In this document: piece by piece, positions 34,988-42,337 of the stretch
Layout of the letters: every line of letters starts with the position of its first letter
Position numbering within the stretch: the stretch's first letter is position 1
Source of the DNA: Aquimarina macrocephali JAMB N27
GTDB taxonomy: Bacteria; Bacteroidota; Bacteroidia; Flavobacteriales; Flavobacteriaceae
NCBI RefSeq assembly: GCF_000520995.1
Contig: NZ_JACA01000003.1
Span: 124,001-188,000, forward strand
Direction of reading: 5' to 3'
Length of the DNA: 64,000 nucleotides
Position numbers and translations under genes: made by a program
The notes under the pieces: generated by a model
Databases searched by the model: none
What the model was told of the DNA's origin: nothing
Seen by the model: the letters and a program-made list of their open reading frames with translations, nothing else

Positions 34988-35542
34988 TTATAATTCTTGT
35001 TTTAATTCATCTCTCACCTCCATCAAAGCAAATCCTAGTAGATTTTGCCCTCTCCATAAATTGGGGTTTTGTGCTTTTTCATTACTTTGTCCCATTCCAA
35101 TTCCCCAAATTCGATCCCGTGGACTCGCTTCTACAATAACCCTATTCTTAGTATTTAATAAAAATTCTTTCATTTCAGAATGCTGAGAAAACTTATGTAT
35201 ATTTCCTTGTTTTACAATCTGATATTTATGTTCATCCCAAACCTTTGGATCAAAGTTTTTTACTTTTCTTCCTAGTTGTTTAGCTTCCATAGGATTTGAT
35301 GATTTTAAGATTTCTTCAATTATTTCGATATCATCAAACAATCTTGCTTTTTCTACCATCATCCAATGTTCTGCAGTTCTATAATTGATATTATCAACTT
35401 TAAAAGAAGACTCCCACCATTGACTAAAACAGCTTTTTCCTATACTTCCATCTTTATTTGGAGTATGCCCCCAGAAGAATAGATACTTTAAACTTTTCCC
35501 TTTATTGAATCGTTCCTGTATATTTTGTATTGTGTATTTCAT
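34988..35542 (-). CDS. NADAR-domain protein (YbiA-like N-glycosidase)
   Basis: A 184-residue NADAR protein. Family marks are F-F-W-G-H, C-F-S-Q-W-W, Y-R-T-A-E-H-W-M-M-V-E-K-A, the G-R-K-V segment, and the C-terminal D-R-I-W-G-I-G-M. NADAR enzymes hydrolyse N-glycosidic bonds; some reverse ADP-ribosylation of guanine in nucleic acid, others act on riboflavin intermediates. In this island the former is more attractive (inference). It overlaps the deoxyribosyltransferase-like gene by 4 bp. Confidence 0.92.
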   Translation of the reverse strand: MKYTIQNIQERFNKGKSLKYLFFWGHTPNKDGSIGKSCFSQWWESSFKVDNINYRTAEHWMMVEKARLFDDIEIIEEILKSSNPMEAKQLGRKVKNFDPKVWDEHKYQIVKQGNIHKFSQHSEMKEFLLNTKNRVIVEASPRDRIWGIGMGQSNEKAQNPNLWRGQNLLGFALMEVRDELKQEL

Positions 35543-35997
35543 TTTAATTTTTTCTTTACTTCATTAATCAATTCCTCCAAACTATTCACTTTTTGTACTC
35601 CGTACTGCTCACAGACAACATCTACATTTCCTTTTCTCCAAAATCCTTCTGGGCAGCATACTATCAATTTATTACTCTTTGCATATAACCCTAACTCTAG
35701 TAGTGTTATAGGTGATTTTGTGTTTTTATCAAAATACATGATGATCATGTCTGCTTTTTCTAAAGCTTCTAACTCCCAAAGTACTTGTTCTTTAAAAACT
35801 GGATTATCTATCTTTTGTTCCCAACTGGCATCCCAACTCGATCTTCTGGGGTTTAACAGTGTGACATTTTCTTCTGTTAGTTTCTCTACCACCTTATCCT
35901 GCCATCTTTGAGCTACATCTAATTCTATACTTCCTGCCAGAAAAACACTTAGGTTTTTATTCAATTCTGGGGTAATTGGTGGTACTATTAAATTCAT
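35539..35997 (-). CDS. Nucleoside 2-deoxyribosyltransferase-like protein
   Basis: 152 residues with the fold marks of the deoxyribosyltransferase/TIR-like hydrolase group: V-F-L-A-G-S-I-E near the start, L-N-P-R-R, V-L-W-E-L-E-A-L-E-K-A-D-M-I-I-M-Y-F, and S-P-I-T-L-L-E-L-G (the Glu of the last motif is the usual nucleophile). It could swap or hydrolyse bases on (deoxy)nucleosides or nucleotides. It sits between the Prs-like gene and the NADAR gene and overlaps the latter by 4 bp. Confidence 0.86.
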   Translation of the reverse strand: MNLIVPPITPELNKNLSVFLAGSIELDVAQRWQDKVVEKLTEENVTLLNPRRSSWDASWEQKIDNPVFKEQVLWELEALEKADMIIMYFDKNTKSPITLLELGLYAKSNKLIVCCPEGFWRKGNVDVVCEQYGVQKVNSLEELINEVKKKLK

Positions 35998-36046
35998 TTT
36001 TTGTTATTTTAGGATAGTATTCATTATTCACAAAATAGGTTCTGGT

Positions 36047-36874
36047 CTACTCTGGAATAACAGGAATTTGTACTACCTTTTCTTCATTTATATCTCTAAA
36101 GGAATTTGTTGTAAAAATGGTATCGAATGATTTGGTTAATTCTTCATACCCTTTACTAAAAATACCATGACTGATAATCAAACTTAGTTTGCCTGCATTC
36201 TTTTCTTTTAGTGCTGTTGCTAATCCTAAAAAAGTTCCTCCTCCGTCACAAATGTCATCAACAATTACACAATGTTTTCCTTCTAAATCATCTTCATATA
36301 CTCTAAAACCAGACAAGGCTCCTGTTTTTACATCTCTTTTTTTAGAACATTCTACCACTTCTACTCCGCCCAGAAATTCAGATACTTTATAGATTTTTTT
36401 TAATGCTCCCCCATCAGGAGAAATTAACACTACTTCTTCTTTGATGAAATCTAAACATTGTTTGACAAATTCATAATTCTGAATCACTGTTACACGATCT
36501 AATAATGCAGGAGCTACCTCAGAATGTGGATCAAAGATTGTTACCTGATTATAGTTTTGTGCGTTAATACTATCTGCATATACTTTAACACTAAGTGATT
36601 CTCCTGTAACCATCACCCTATCTTGCCTAGCAGCAGGAAAATATGGAATAAACACATCAATCTCCTTTACATTCATTCTACGTAACGCATCGGTAGCGAT
36701 CAATAATAACCCTAAGTCATTAAACGAATTGATTCGTTGCGTAATCATGATACTGTTCCCAATATTTTTATCTAAAATATTTATATGCGGTTCTCCTCCA
36801 TTAAAAACAAATGATTTAAAATCAATAGATTTCTCAAAAGGTGTAAATGATGGGTCCAAATGTAAATATCTCAT
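36047..36874 (-). CDS. Ribose-phosphate pyrophosphokinase-like protein (short Prs)
   Basis: 275 residues, shorter than housekeeping Prs proteins (about 310). It has P-Y-F-P-A-A-R-Q-D-R, the Y-A-D-S-I-N region, D-P-H-S-E, and the PRPP-site motif V-I-V-D-D-I-C-D-G-G-G-T-F. Prs makes PRPP from ribose 5-phosphate and ATP; this would feed NadV. A phage relative (Adps) instead pyrophosphorylates ADP-ribose so that a NAMPT relative can rebuild NAD+ directly. Pairing with NadV and NrtR fits both. It lies 77 bp after nrtR. Confidence 0.88.
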   Translation of the reverse strand: MRYLHLDPSFTPFEKSIDFKSFVFNGGEPHINILDKNIGNSIMITQRINSFNDLGLLLIATDALRRMNVKEIDVFIPYFPAARQDRVMVTGESLSVKVYADSINAQNYNQVTIFDPHSEVAPALLDRVTVIQNYEFVKQCLDFIKEEVVLISPDGGALKKIYKVSEFLGGVEVVECSKKRDVKTGALSGFRVYEDDLEGKHCVIVDDICDGGGTFLGLATALKEKNAGKLSLIISHGIFSKGYEELTKSFDTIFTTNSFRDINEEKVVQIPVIPE

Positions 36875-36951
36875 AATTGTGTTATTTTAATATAATATAC
36901 CTTCAAATATATCTTTCTGAAAGCCAGCAGTATTGATTGTAGTGATGATAA

Positions 36952-37632
36952 TTACTTAATATCAAATAGAAACCCCTCTTCTTTAAGTTTGAAGTATTGT
37001 TTTTTATTGAATTTAAAAAGGTTTGCCGGTCTACCTCTTCCTTCAGAGATTTTTTCGTCTAACTCCTCCAGGATTCCGAAGCTTAGTATTTTTTTTCTAA
37101 AATTTCGACGATCAATTACTTTTTGCAGAATAGTCATATATAGCTTTTCGAGATCCGAAAACAAAAACTTATCGGCAAGTAAATCAAACCCTACAGGTTC
37201 ATAAGTGAGTTTATTTTGTAATCTCTTTTTTGCTGTTTCCAAAATACGAATGTGGTCAAATGCCAAATCCGGAAGTTCGGTCATATCAAACCATGCAACA
37301 TCTTGAGCGTCGGTGTCTGCTTTGATTGCATAGTGTTCTGGTTTTACCAAAGCAAAATAAGTAACACTAACTACCCTATTTCTTGGATCTCTCCCCGGGT
37401 CACCAAAAGAATACAATTGTTCTAAATAGTCTATGGTTACATTAGTCTCTTCCTTAAGCTCTCTAACCACAGCCTGTTCTAAACTTTCGTTTTCCAAGAC
37501 CAAACCGCCCGGCAAGGCCCAAGAACCTTTAAAAGGGTTTATATCTCTTTTTATCAATAGGACATTAAGTCTCTTGTCTTTATATCCAAAGACTACAGCA
37601 TCAACAGCTACTTTTATATTTTGGCGTACCAT
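36952..37632 (-). CDS. nrtR: NrtR-family NUDIX transcription regulator of NAD metabolism
   Basis: 226 residues. A NUDIX domain (about 5-140) is joined to a C-terminal winged helix (about 150-226; R-R-N-F-R-K-K-I, G-R-G-R-P-A-N-L-F-K-F). The NUDIX box runs G-x5-E-x7-R-E-L-x-E-E-x-N-V, so the final Gly is Asn. NrtR proteins mostly do not hydrolyse; they sense ADP-ribose and release DNA. The candidate operator covers its own start codon (37621-37641). It heads the run from prs to the phosphatase gene. Confidence 0.92.
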   Translation of the reverse strand: MVRQNIKVAVDAVVFGYKDKRLNVLLIKRDINPFKGSWALPGGLVLENESLEQAVVRELKEETNVTIDYLEQLYSFGDPGRDPRNRVVSVTYFALVKPEHYAIKADTDAQDVAWFDMTELPDLAFDHIRILETAKKRLQNKLTYEPVGFDLLADKFLFSDLEKLYMTILQKVIDRRNFRKKILSFGILEELDEKISEGRGRPANLFKFNKKQYFKLKEEGFLFDIK

Positions 37633-37641
37633 ATACGCAAA
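37621..37641 (-). promoter_or_regulatory. Candidate NrtR operator overlapping the nrtR start codon
   Basis: TTGGCGT-N7-ACGCAAA, one mismatch from the nadV site, with the same 7-nt spacer; it contains the nrtR ATG (37630-37632). A TAAATTTG -7 element (37638-37645 on the minus strand) is placed so that transcription would begin at or near the ATG, suggesting a leaderless message. Binding by NrtR is inferred. Confidence 0.65.
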
Positions 37642-37827
37642 TTTACATATTTCTGTTTTGGAATAAAAAAACTTATCAAGTTATATTAAGAAATAAAGAA
37701 GTCCAATGTCAAATTATTCTTTTTTCAAATTATAAATGGTATACATTCTTCTTCAAAATTAGCATTATGATAATACCAGCTATATCAATTGAATACAAAA
37801 AAGTAGTATTTTTATAGGTAAGCTCAT

Positions 37828-37855
37828 ATCCTGAGAGCTCTATAAAGTTCAGGAT
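37828..37855 (+). promoter_or_regulatory. Hairpin in the 5' leader of the GG-leader peptide gene
   Basis: ATCCTGA and TCAGGAT flank a 14-nt loop, ending 16 nt before the ATG at 37872. It could affect translation of the peptide. No other gene is seen in 37646-37871. Confidence 0.35.
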
Positions 37856-37871
37856 TATTACACAAAAGATT

Positions 37872-38057
37872 ATGAAAAATACACTTTTAAACCTAGGAAA
37901 AAAATTATCCAGAACAGAACAAAAACAAATTAATGGTGGCGGCAATCCATGTGATACATACAATGGCCCAATAGTAGTTACCTGTAGTCAATATGAACTA
38001 CTTCCTCCTCAACACAAATTTTGTGTTATGGTTAGTGTAGAGTGTTTCCCACGCTAA
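37872..38057 (+). CDS. Double-glycine-leader secreted peptide (bacteriocin- or RiPP-like precursor)
   Basis: A 61-residue precursor. The leader (residues 1-23) is M-K-N-T-L-L-N-L-G-K-K-L-S-R-T-E-Q-K, then Q-I-N-G-G, the classic L-S-x-x-E-Q-K-x-I-x-G-G cleavage signal read by peptidase-containing ABC transporters. The predicted 38-residue mature peptide has four cysteines (27, 38, 51, 58), enough for two disulfides, and ends C-F-P-R. No transporter, immunity or modification gene is within several kb, so it is an orphan. It may be an antimicrobial, signal or structural peptide. It has a hairpin before its start and shares a bidirectional terminator with aconitase. Confidence 0.75.
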   Translation: MKNTLLNLGKKLSRTEQKQINGGGNPCDTYNGPIVVTCSQYELLPPQHKFCVMVSVECFPR

Positions 38058-38080
38058 TACGCCTTAATACAAAAAATAAA

Positions 38081-38114
38081 AAAACTCCCAAAGAGATTAA
38101 CCTTTGGGAGTTTT
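38081..38114. terminator. Bidirectional terminator between peptide gene and aconitase
   Basis: A 13-bp perfect stem (AAAACTCCCAAAG / CTTTGGGAGTTTT) with an 8-nt loop, with A-run before and T-run after. Confidence 0.9.
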
Positions 38115-38143
38115 TTTATTTAAAATTGCTCTTTTATGGTGTC

Positions 38144-40411
38144 TTAGTCATTCTGCTTCTTAATTAAGTTTAATGCAGAACCTTCTTTAAACCATTCAAT
38201 TTGAGAATTATTATAGGTATGATTTAACATCGCAGTATCTTTAGATCCATCTGCATGAACAATTTCTAATGTTAATTGTTTTCCTGATGCAAATTGGTTA
38301 AGATCTGTAAAATTAAAAGTATCATCTTCTTGTATCAAATCATAATCACTTTCATTAGCAAACGTTAATCCAAGCATCCCTTGTTTCTTAAGATTTGTTT
38401 CGTGGATACGAGCGAATGATTTTACAATTACTGCACATACACCTAAATGACGTGGTTCCATTGCAGCATGTTCTCGTGATGAACCTTCTCCGTAGTTATG
38501 GTCTCCCACAACAATAGTAGGTACTCCTGCTGCTTTATATGCTCTTGCAGTATCTGGTACACCACCAAACTCTCCTGTTAATTGGTTTTTAACAAAGTTT
38601 GTTTTTTTACCAAATGCATTTACAGCACCAATTAAACAGTTATTAGAAATATTATCTAAATGACCTCTATATCGTAACCATGGTCCTGCCATAGAAATAT
38701 GATCTGTAGTACATTTACCAAATGCTTTTATTAGCAATTTAGCTCCATTAATTTCACTACCTATTGGTACAAATGGTGTTAATAACTCTAATCTTTCTGA
38801 AGTTGGGCTTACTTTCACTTCTACACCACTACCATCTTCAACCGGAGCTAAATATCCATTATCTTTTACTTCAAACCCTTTTGGAGGTAGTTCCCATCCT
38901 GTTGGTTCATCGAACATTACCTCTTCTCCATTTTCGTTAATTAACTTATCGGTTAAGGGGTTGAAATCTAGTCGCCCTGCAACTGCAATTGCAGCAGTTA
39001 ATTCTGGTGATGCAACAAAAGCATGTGTATTAGGGTTACCATCAGCTCGCTTAGCAAAGTTTCTATTAAAAGAATGTACGATACTATTCTTCGGAGCATT
39101 TTTAGGATCATTATATCTAGCCCATTGTCCAATACAAGGTCCACAAGCATTAGTAAATATTTTAGCATCTAGTTTTTCAAATATCCCAAGGATACCATCT
39201 CTATCTGCTGTATATCTTACTTGTTCAGAACCTGGGTTGATCCCTAATTCTGCTTTCATTTTTAAACCTTTATCCAACGCTTGTTGTGCGATTGAAGAGG
39301 CACGAGATAAATCTTCGTAAGAAGAGTTTGTACAAGAACCTATTAGTCCCCATTCTACTTGAATTGGCCAATCATTAGCTTTTGCTTTTTCTGTCATTGC
39401 ACTACCAACTGCCGTCGATAAATCTGGAGTAAAAGGCCCATTTAACAATGGTCCTAATTCAGATAAATTAATTTCGATTACTTGATCAAAATATTGTTCT
39501 GGATTTGCATATACCTCAGGATCTGCTGTTAAGTGTTCTTTTACTTTGTTTGCCGCATCTGCTACATCTGCTCTTTCTGTTGCTCTCAAGTAACGTTCCA
39601 TGGACTCATCATAACCAAAAGTAGATGTTGTAGCCCCTATTTCGGCACCCATATTACAAATGGTTCCTTTTCCTGTACACGACATTGATGTTGCCCCAGG
39701 TCCAAAATATTCTACTATTGCACCAGTTCCTCCTTTTACCGTAAGGATTTCTGCTACTTTTAAGATCACATCCTTAGGTGCAGTCCAACCAGATAACTTG
39801 CCTGTTAATTTTACTCCTATTAACTTAGGGAACTTCAATTCCCAAGCCATACCAGCCATAACGTCTACCGCATCTGCTCCACCAACACCAATTGCAACCA
39901 TTCCTAAACCACCTGCATTTACAGTATGAGAATCTGTTCCAATCATCATTCCTCCCGGGAAAGCATAGTTTTCTAATACTACCTGATGAATAATTCCAGC
40001 TCCTGGTTTCCAGAATCCGATTCCATATTTATCAGATACAGATTCTAAGAAGTTAAATACCTCACTACTAATATCATTAGCATTTTTTAAATCTGTTGCT
40101 GCACCATCTTTTGCCTGAATCAAGTGATCACAGTGCACTGTTGTTGGTACTGCTACTTTATTTTTACCAGCTTGCATAAACTGTAATAATGCCATTTGAG
40201 CTGTCGCATCCTGACAAGCGATACGGTCTGGTGCAAAATCAACATAATCTTTACCCCGTGTGAACGCTTTTTTTGTTTTTACGTCCCACAAGTGTGAATA
40301 CAAAATTTTCTCTGCCAAGGTTAAAGGTTTACCTGTAACTTCGCGTGCTGTATTAACACGGTCGGCTACCTGACTGTATACCTTTTTTATCATATCGATA
40401 TCGAATGCCAT
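38144..40411 (-). CDS. acn: Aconitate hydratase (mitochondrial type)
   Basis: A 755-residue [4Fe-4S] enzyme that isomerises citrate to isocitrate in the TCA cycle. Cluster cysteines are in G-S-C-T-N-S-S and [10 protein letters not shown]; substrate-binding motifs include [18 protein letters not shown], and in the swivelling C-terminal domain [15 protein letters not shown]. Length fits the mitochondrial-like aconitase, shorter than AcnA. It is a single-gene unit. Confidence 0.97.
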   Translation of the reverse strand: MAFDIDMIKKVYSQVADRVNTAREVTGKPLTLAEKILYSHLWDVKTKKAFTRGKDYVDFAPDRIACQDATAQMALLQFMQAGKNKVAVPTTVHCDHLIQAKDGAATDLKNANDISSEVFNFLESVSDKYGIGFWKPGAGIIHQVVLENYAFPGGMMIGTDSHTVNAGGLGMVAIGVGGADAVDVMAGMAWELKFPKLIGVKLTGKLSGWTAPKDVILKVAEILTVKGGTGAIVEYFGPGATSMSCTGKGTICNMGAEIGATTSTFGYDESMERYLRATERADVADAANKVKEHLTADPEVYANPEQYFDQVIEINLSELGPLLNGPFTPDLSTAVGSAMTEKAKANDWPIQVEWGLIGSCTNSSYEDLSRASSIAQQALDKGLKMKAELGINPGSEQVRYTADRDGILGIFEKLDAKIFTNACGPCIGQWARYNDPKNAPKNSIVHSFNRNFAKRADGNPNTHAFVASPELTAAIAVAGRLDFNPLTDKLINENGEEVMFDEPTGWELPPKGFEVKDNGYLAPVEDGSGVEVKVSPTSERLELLTPFVPIGSEINGAKLLIKAFGKCTTDHISMAGPWLRYRGHLDNISNNCLIGAVNAFGKKTNFVKNQLTGEFGGVPDTARAYKAAGVPTIVVGDHNYGEGSSREHAAMEPRHLGVCAVIVKSFARIHETNLKKQGMLGLTFANESDYDLIQEDDTFNFTDLNQFASGKQLTLEIVHADGSKDTAMLNHTYNNSQIEWFKEGSALNLIKKQND

Positions 40412-40734
40412 CTCTAATTATTTTTTAGTATTGAAAAGTCTTGCGAAAATACGAATTTTAAAGGATTTTCTTAAATGAATACATTTAATCCCTTCTTTTT
40501 GCATTTTTAAAAAAATATAAGGCTTCATTTATTGAAATTCACAAATTAGAATTACGAAAATTACAATATCACTAAAAATTAAGATAAGAAAATACTTCGC
40601 CATTTCTTCGATTCACGAAAACGTTATAGTCATTCTTTAAAAAACGATCTAAAAAAGGTAAAAAGTGGCATAAAATAAAAAAGTGAAGCCGTATAGCTTC
40701 ACTTTTTACAAATTCAAAACTTCTAATTTTGACA
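40412..40734. other. Intergenic region without a gene
   Basis: 323 bp of AT-rich sequence upstream of aconitase and downstream of the Spy-like gene. Apart from the terminator at 40678-40707 I see no ORF, RNA or repeat. The aconitase promoter should lie near 40420-40500. Confidence 0.6.
40678..40707 (-). terminator. Terminator of the Spy-like gene
   Basis: A 12-bp perfect stem (AAAAAGTGAAGC / GCTTCACTTTTT) with a 6-nt loop, 27 bp past the stop of the gene at 40735. The A/T ends make it usable on both strands. Confidence 0.88.
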
Positions 40735-41169
40735 CTAATCTTTTCTTTTTCTATGTTTTCTCTTGTTATGTTTTCTTTTTCTTATTTGCTCATATTGTTC
40801 TAATTGAGCTTCTGAGAGCGATGCTTTAAACTTTTCATTTGCATCTTTCATAATTGCTTTATGATTTTCACGCATCTCTTTTTGCGCCTCACTAAGGGTA
40901 AGCTTCAATGCTTTTCTTTTTCCCTTTCTAGAAAGATCTTCATTTTTTACAATTACCAACTGTTCTTTGGTAAAACTGGCATGCATCACCTTTCTTTGCT
41001 CTTTTCTAAGTTCTTTTTTGTTTTTTAATTCATTTTTTTGACTCTCAGAAAGACTTTCATAAAATTCTTTTCTTAATTCCTTGCGATCCATATGATTTTC
41101 CTCGGGTTGGGCTGATACTACTATAGCTCCCATAAACAAAACCATGGCACATATTATACTATTTTTCAT
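40735..41169 (-). CDS. Periplasmic Spy/CpxP-like helical protein
   Basis: About 144 residues from the ATG at 41169, which starts a clean signal peptide (M-K-N-S-I-I-C-A-M, ending V-V-S-A-Q). The mature protein is helical and highly charged, with repeated L-S-E-(S/A)-Q-K/L segments that recall the LTxxQ motif of Spy/CpxP. The last 12 residues are nearly all basic (K-R-K-H-N-K-R-K-H-R-K-R-K-D). It may be a stress-induced chaperone or metal-binding protein; low-complexity composition makes family assignment weak. Confidence 0.72.
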   Translation of the reverse strand: MKNSIICAMVLFMGAIVVSAQPEENHMDRKELRKEFYESLSESQKNELKNKKELRKEQRKVMHASFTKEQLVIVKNEDLSRKGKRKALKLTLSEAQKEMRENHKAIMKDANEKFKASLSEAQLEQYEQIRKRKHNKRKHRKRKD

Positions 41170-41374
41170 TTGTTTCTTTTTCAATTTTTCTATATTAAAC
41201 AATATTCTCTGTTGAACGTTCAATACTATGACCATTAAATATGAAAAAGGTTTAATATTAATAAAGAAAAATAATTTCTGATTATACAGGATTGATTATA
41301 CACGCCGCCTCTATTGAAGATTAACTATATCAGAAATCAACAAATCCTTTGAAAGCTTTTTAACTAAGTAGTTG

Positions 41375-42331
41375 TTAAAACAGGCTATTAATCACATCTT
41401 CTACGCTAATGCCTTCTGCTTCTGCTTTGTAGTTTTTAATGATACGATGACGAAGAATACCCATAGCTACAGCCTGTACATCTTCTATATCTGGAGAATA
41501 TTTGCCTTTGATAGCAGCATTAGCTTTGGCTGCCAGGATTAAATTTTGAGAAGCTCGCGGTCCTGCTCCCCAATCTATATAATTTTTTACTAATTCTGTT
41601 GCTGTTTCTCCATCAGGTCTTGTTTTACCTACCATGCTTACAGCATATTCAATTACATTATCTGCCACCGGAATACGGCGAATCAAATGTTGAAAATCTA
41701 TAATCTCCTTAGCAGTAAATAGTGGATTAACAGTAGCGCTTGTATCTCCTGTAGTACTCTTCACAACATCTACTTCTTCCTGAAAGCTTGGATATTTAAG
41801 CTCTATAGCAAACATAAATCTATCTAGTTGCGCTTCTGGTAATGGATATGTTCCTTCTTGCTCGATTGGGTTTTGGGTTGCAAGAACAAAATATGGTAAA
41901 TCTAAATTGTAATGGTGTCCAGCAACTGTTACAGATCTTTCCTGCATTGCTTCAAGAAGTGCTGCCTGGGTTTTTGGCGGAGTACGATTAATCTCATCTG
42001 CCAGAATGATATTAGAGAATATAGGTCCTTTAATAAATTTAAAATGTCTTGTTTCATCCAGTATTTCACTTCCTAATATATCACTAGGCATCAAATCAGG
42101 AGTAAACTGAATTCTTTTAAAATCTAATCCTAAAGCTTGAGAAATGGTATTAACCATAAGAGTTTTAGCAAGCCCGGGAACACCAATTAATAATGCATGA
42201 CCGCCAGAAAAAACAGAAATAAGTATCTGATCGATAACTTTTTCTTGTCCAATAATGACTTTGGATATTTCTTTTTTGAGTTCTGAATGTTTTTTTACTA
42301 GTTTTTCTATAGCCGCTACGTCGTCTGACAT
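41375..42331 (-). CDS. MoxR-family AAA+ ATPase
   Basis: 318 residues. Walker A is G-V-P-G-L-A-K-T, Walker B is I-L-A-D-E-I-N-R, and sensor/arginine-finger regions follow (T-Q-N-P-I-E-Q-E-G-T-Y-P-L-P-E-A-Q-L-D-R-F). MoxR proteins act with VWA-domain partners to mature protein complexes, often in the envelope. The usual Bat partners are not visible downstream. It is 6 bp after the SurA-like gene in a run with two further folding factors. Confidence 0.94.
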   Translation of the reverse strand: MSDDVAAIEKLVKKHSELKKEISKVIIGQEKVIDQILISVFSGGHALLIGVPGLAKTLMVNTISQALGLDFKRIQFTPDLMPSDILGSEILDETRHFKFIKGPIFSNIILADEINRTPPKTQAALLEAMQERSVTVAGHHYNLDLPYFVLATQNPIEQEGTYPLPEAQLDRFMFAIELKYPSFQEEVDVVKSTTGDTSATVNPLFTAKEIIDFQHLIRRIPVADNVIEYAVSMVGKTRPDGETATELVKNYIDWGAGPRASQNLILAAKANAAIKGKYSPDIEDVQAVAMGILRHRIIKNYKAEAEGISVEDVINSLF

Positions 42332-42337
42332 ATTATT

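Noticed and set aside
34450..35997. Toxin-antitoxin module made of the NADAR and neighbouring genes
   Set aside because: NADAR can be an antitoxin to DNA-targeting ADP-ribosyltransferases, but no such toxin (for example DarT-like) is found next to it.
37730..37963. 77-codon minus-strand frame over the GG-leader peptide gene
   Set aside because: The plus-strand peptide has a precise leader motif and terminator; the minus frame has none.
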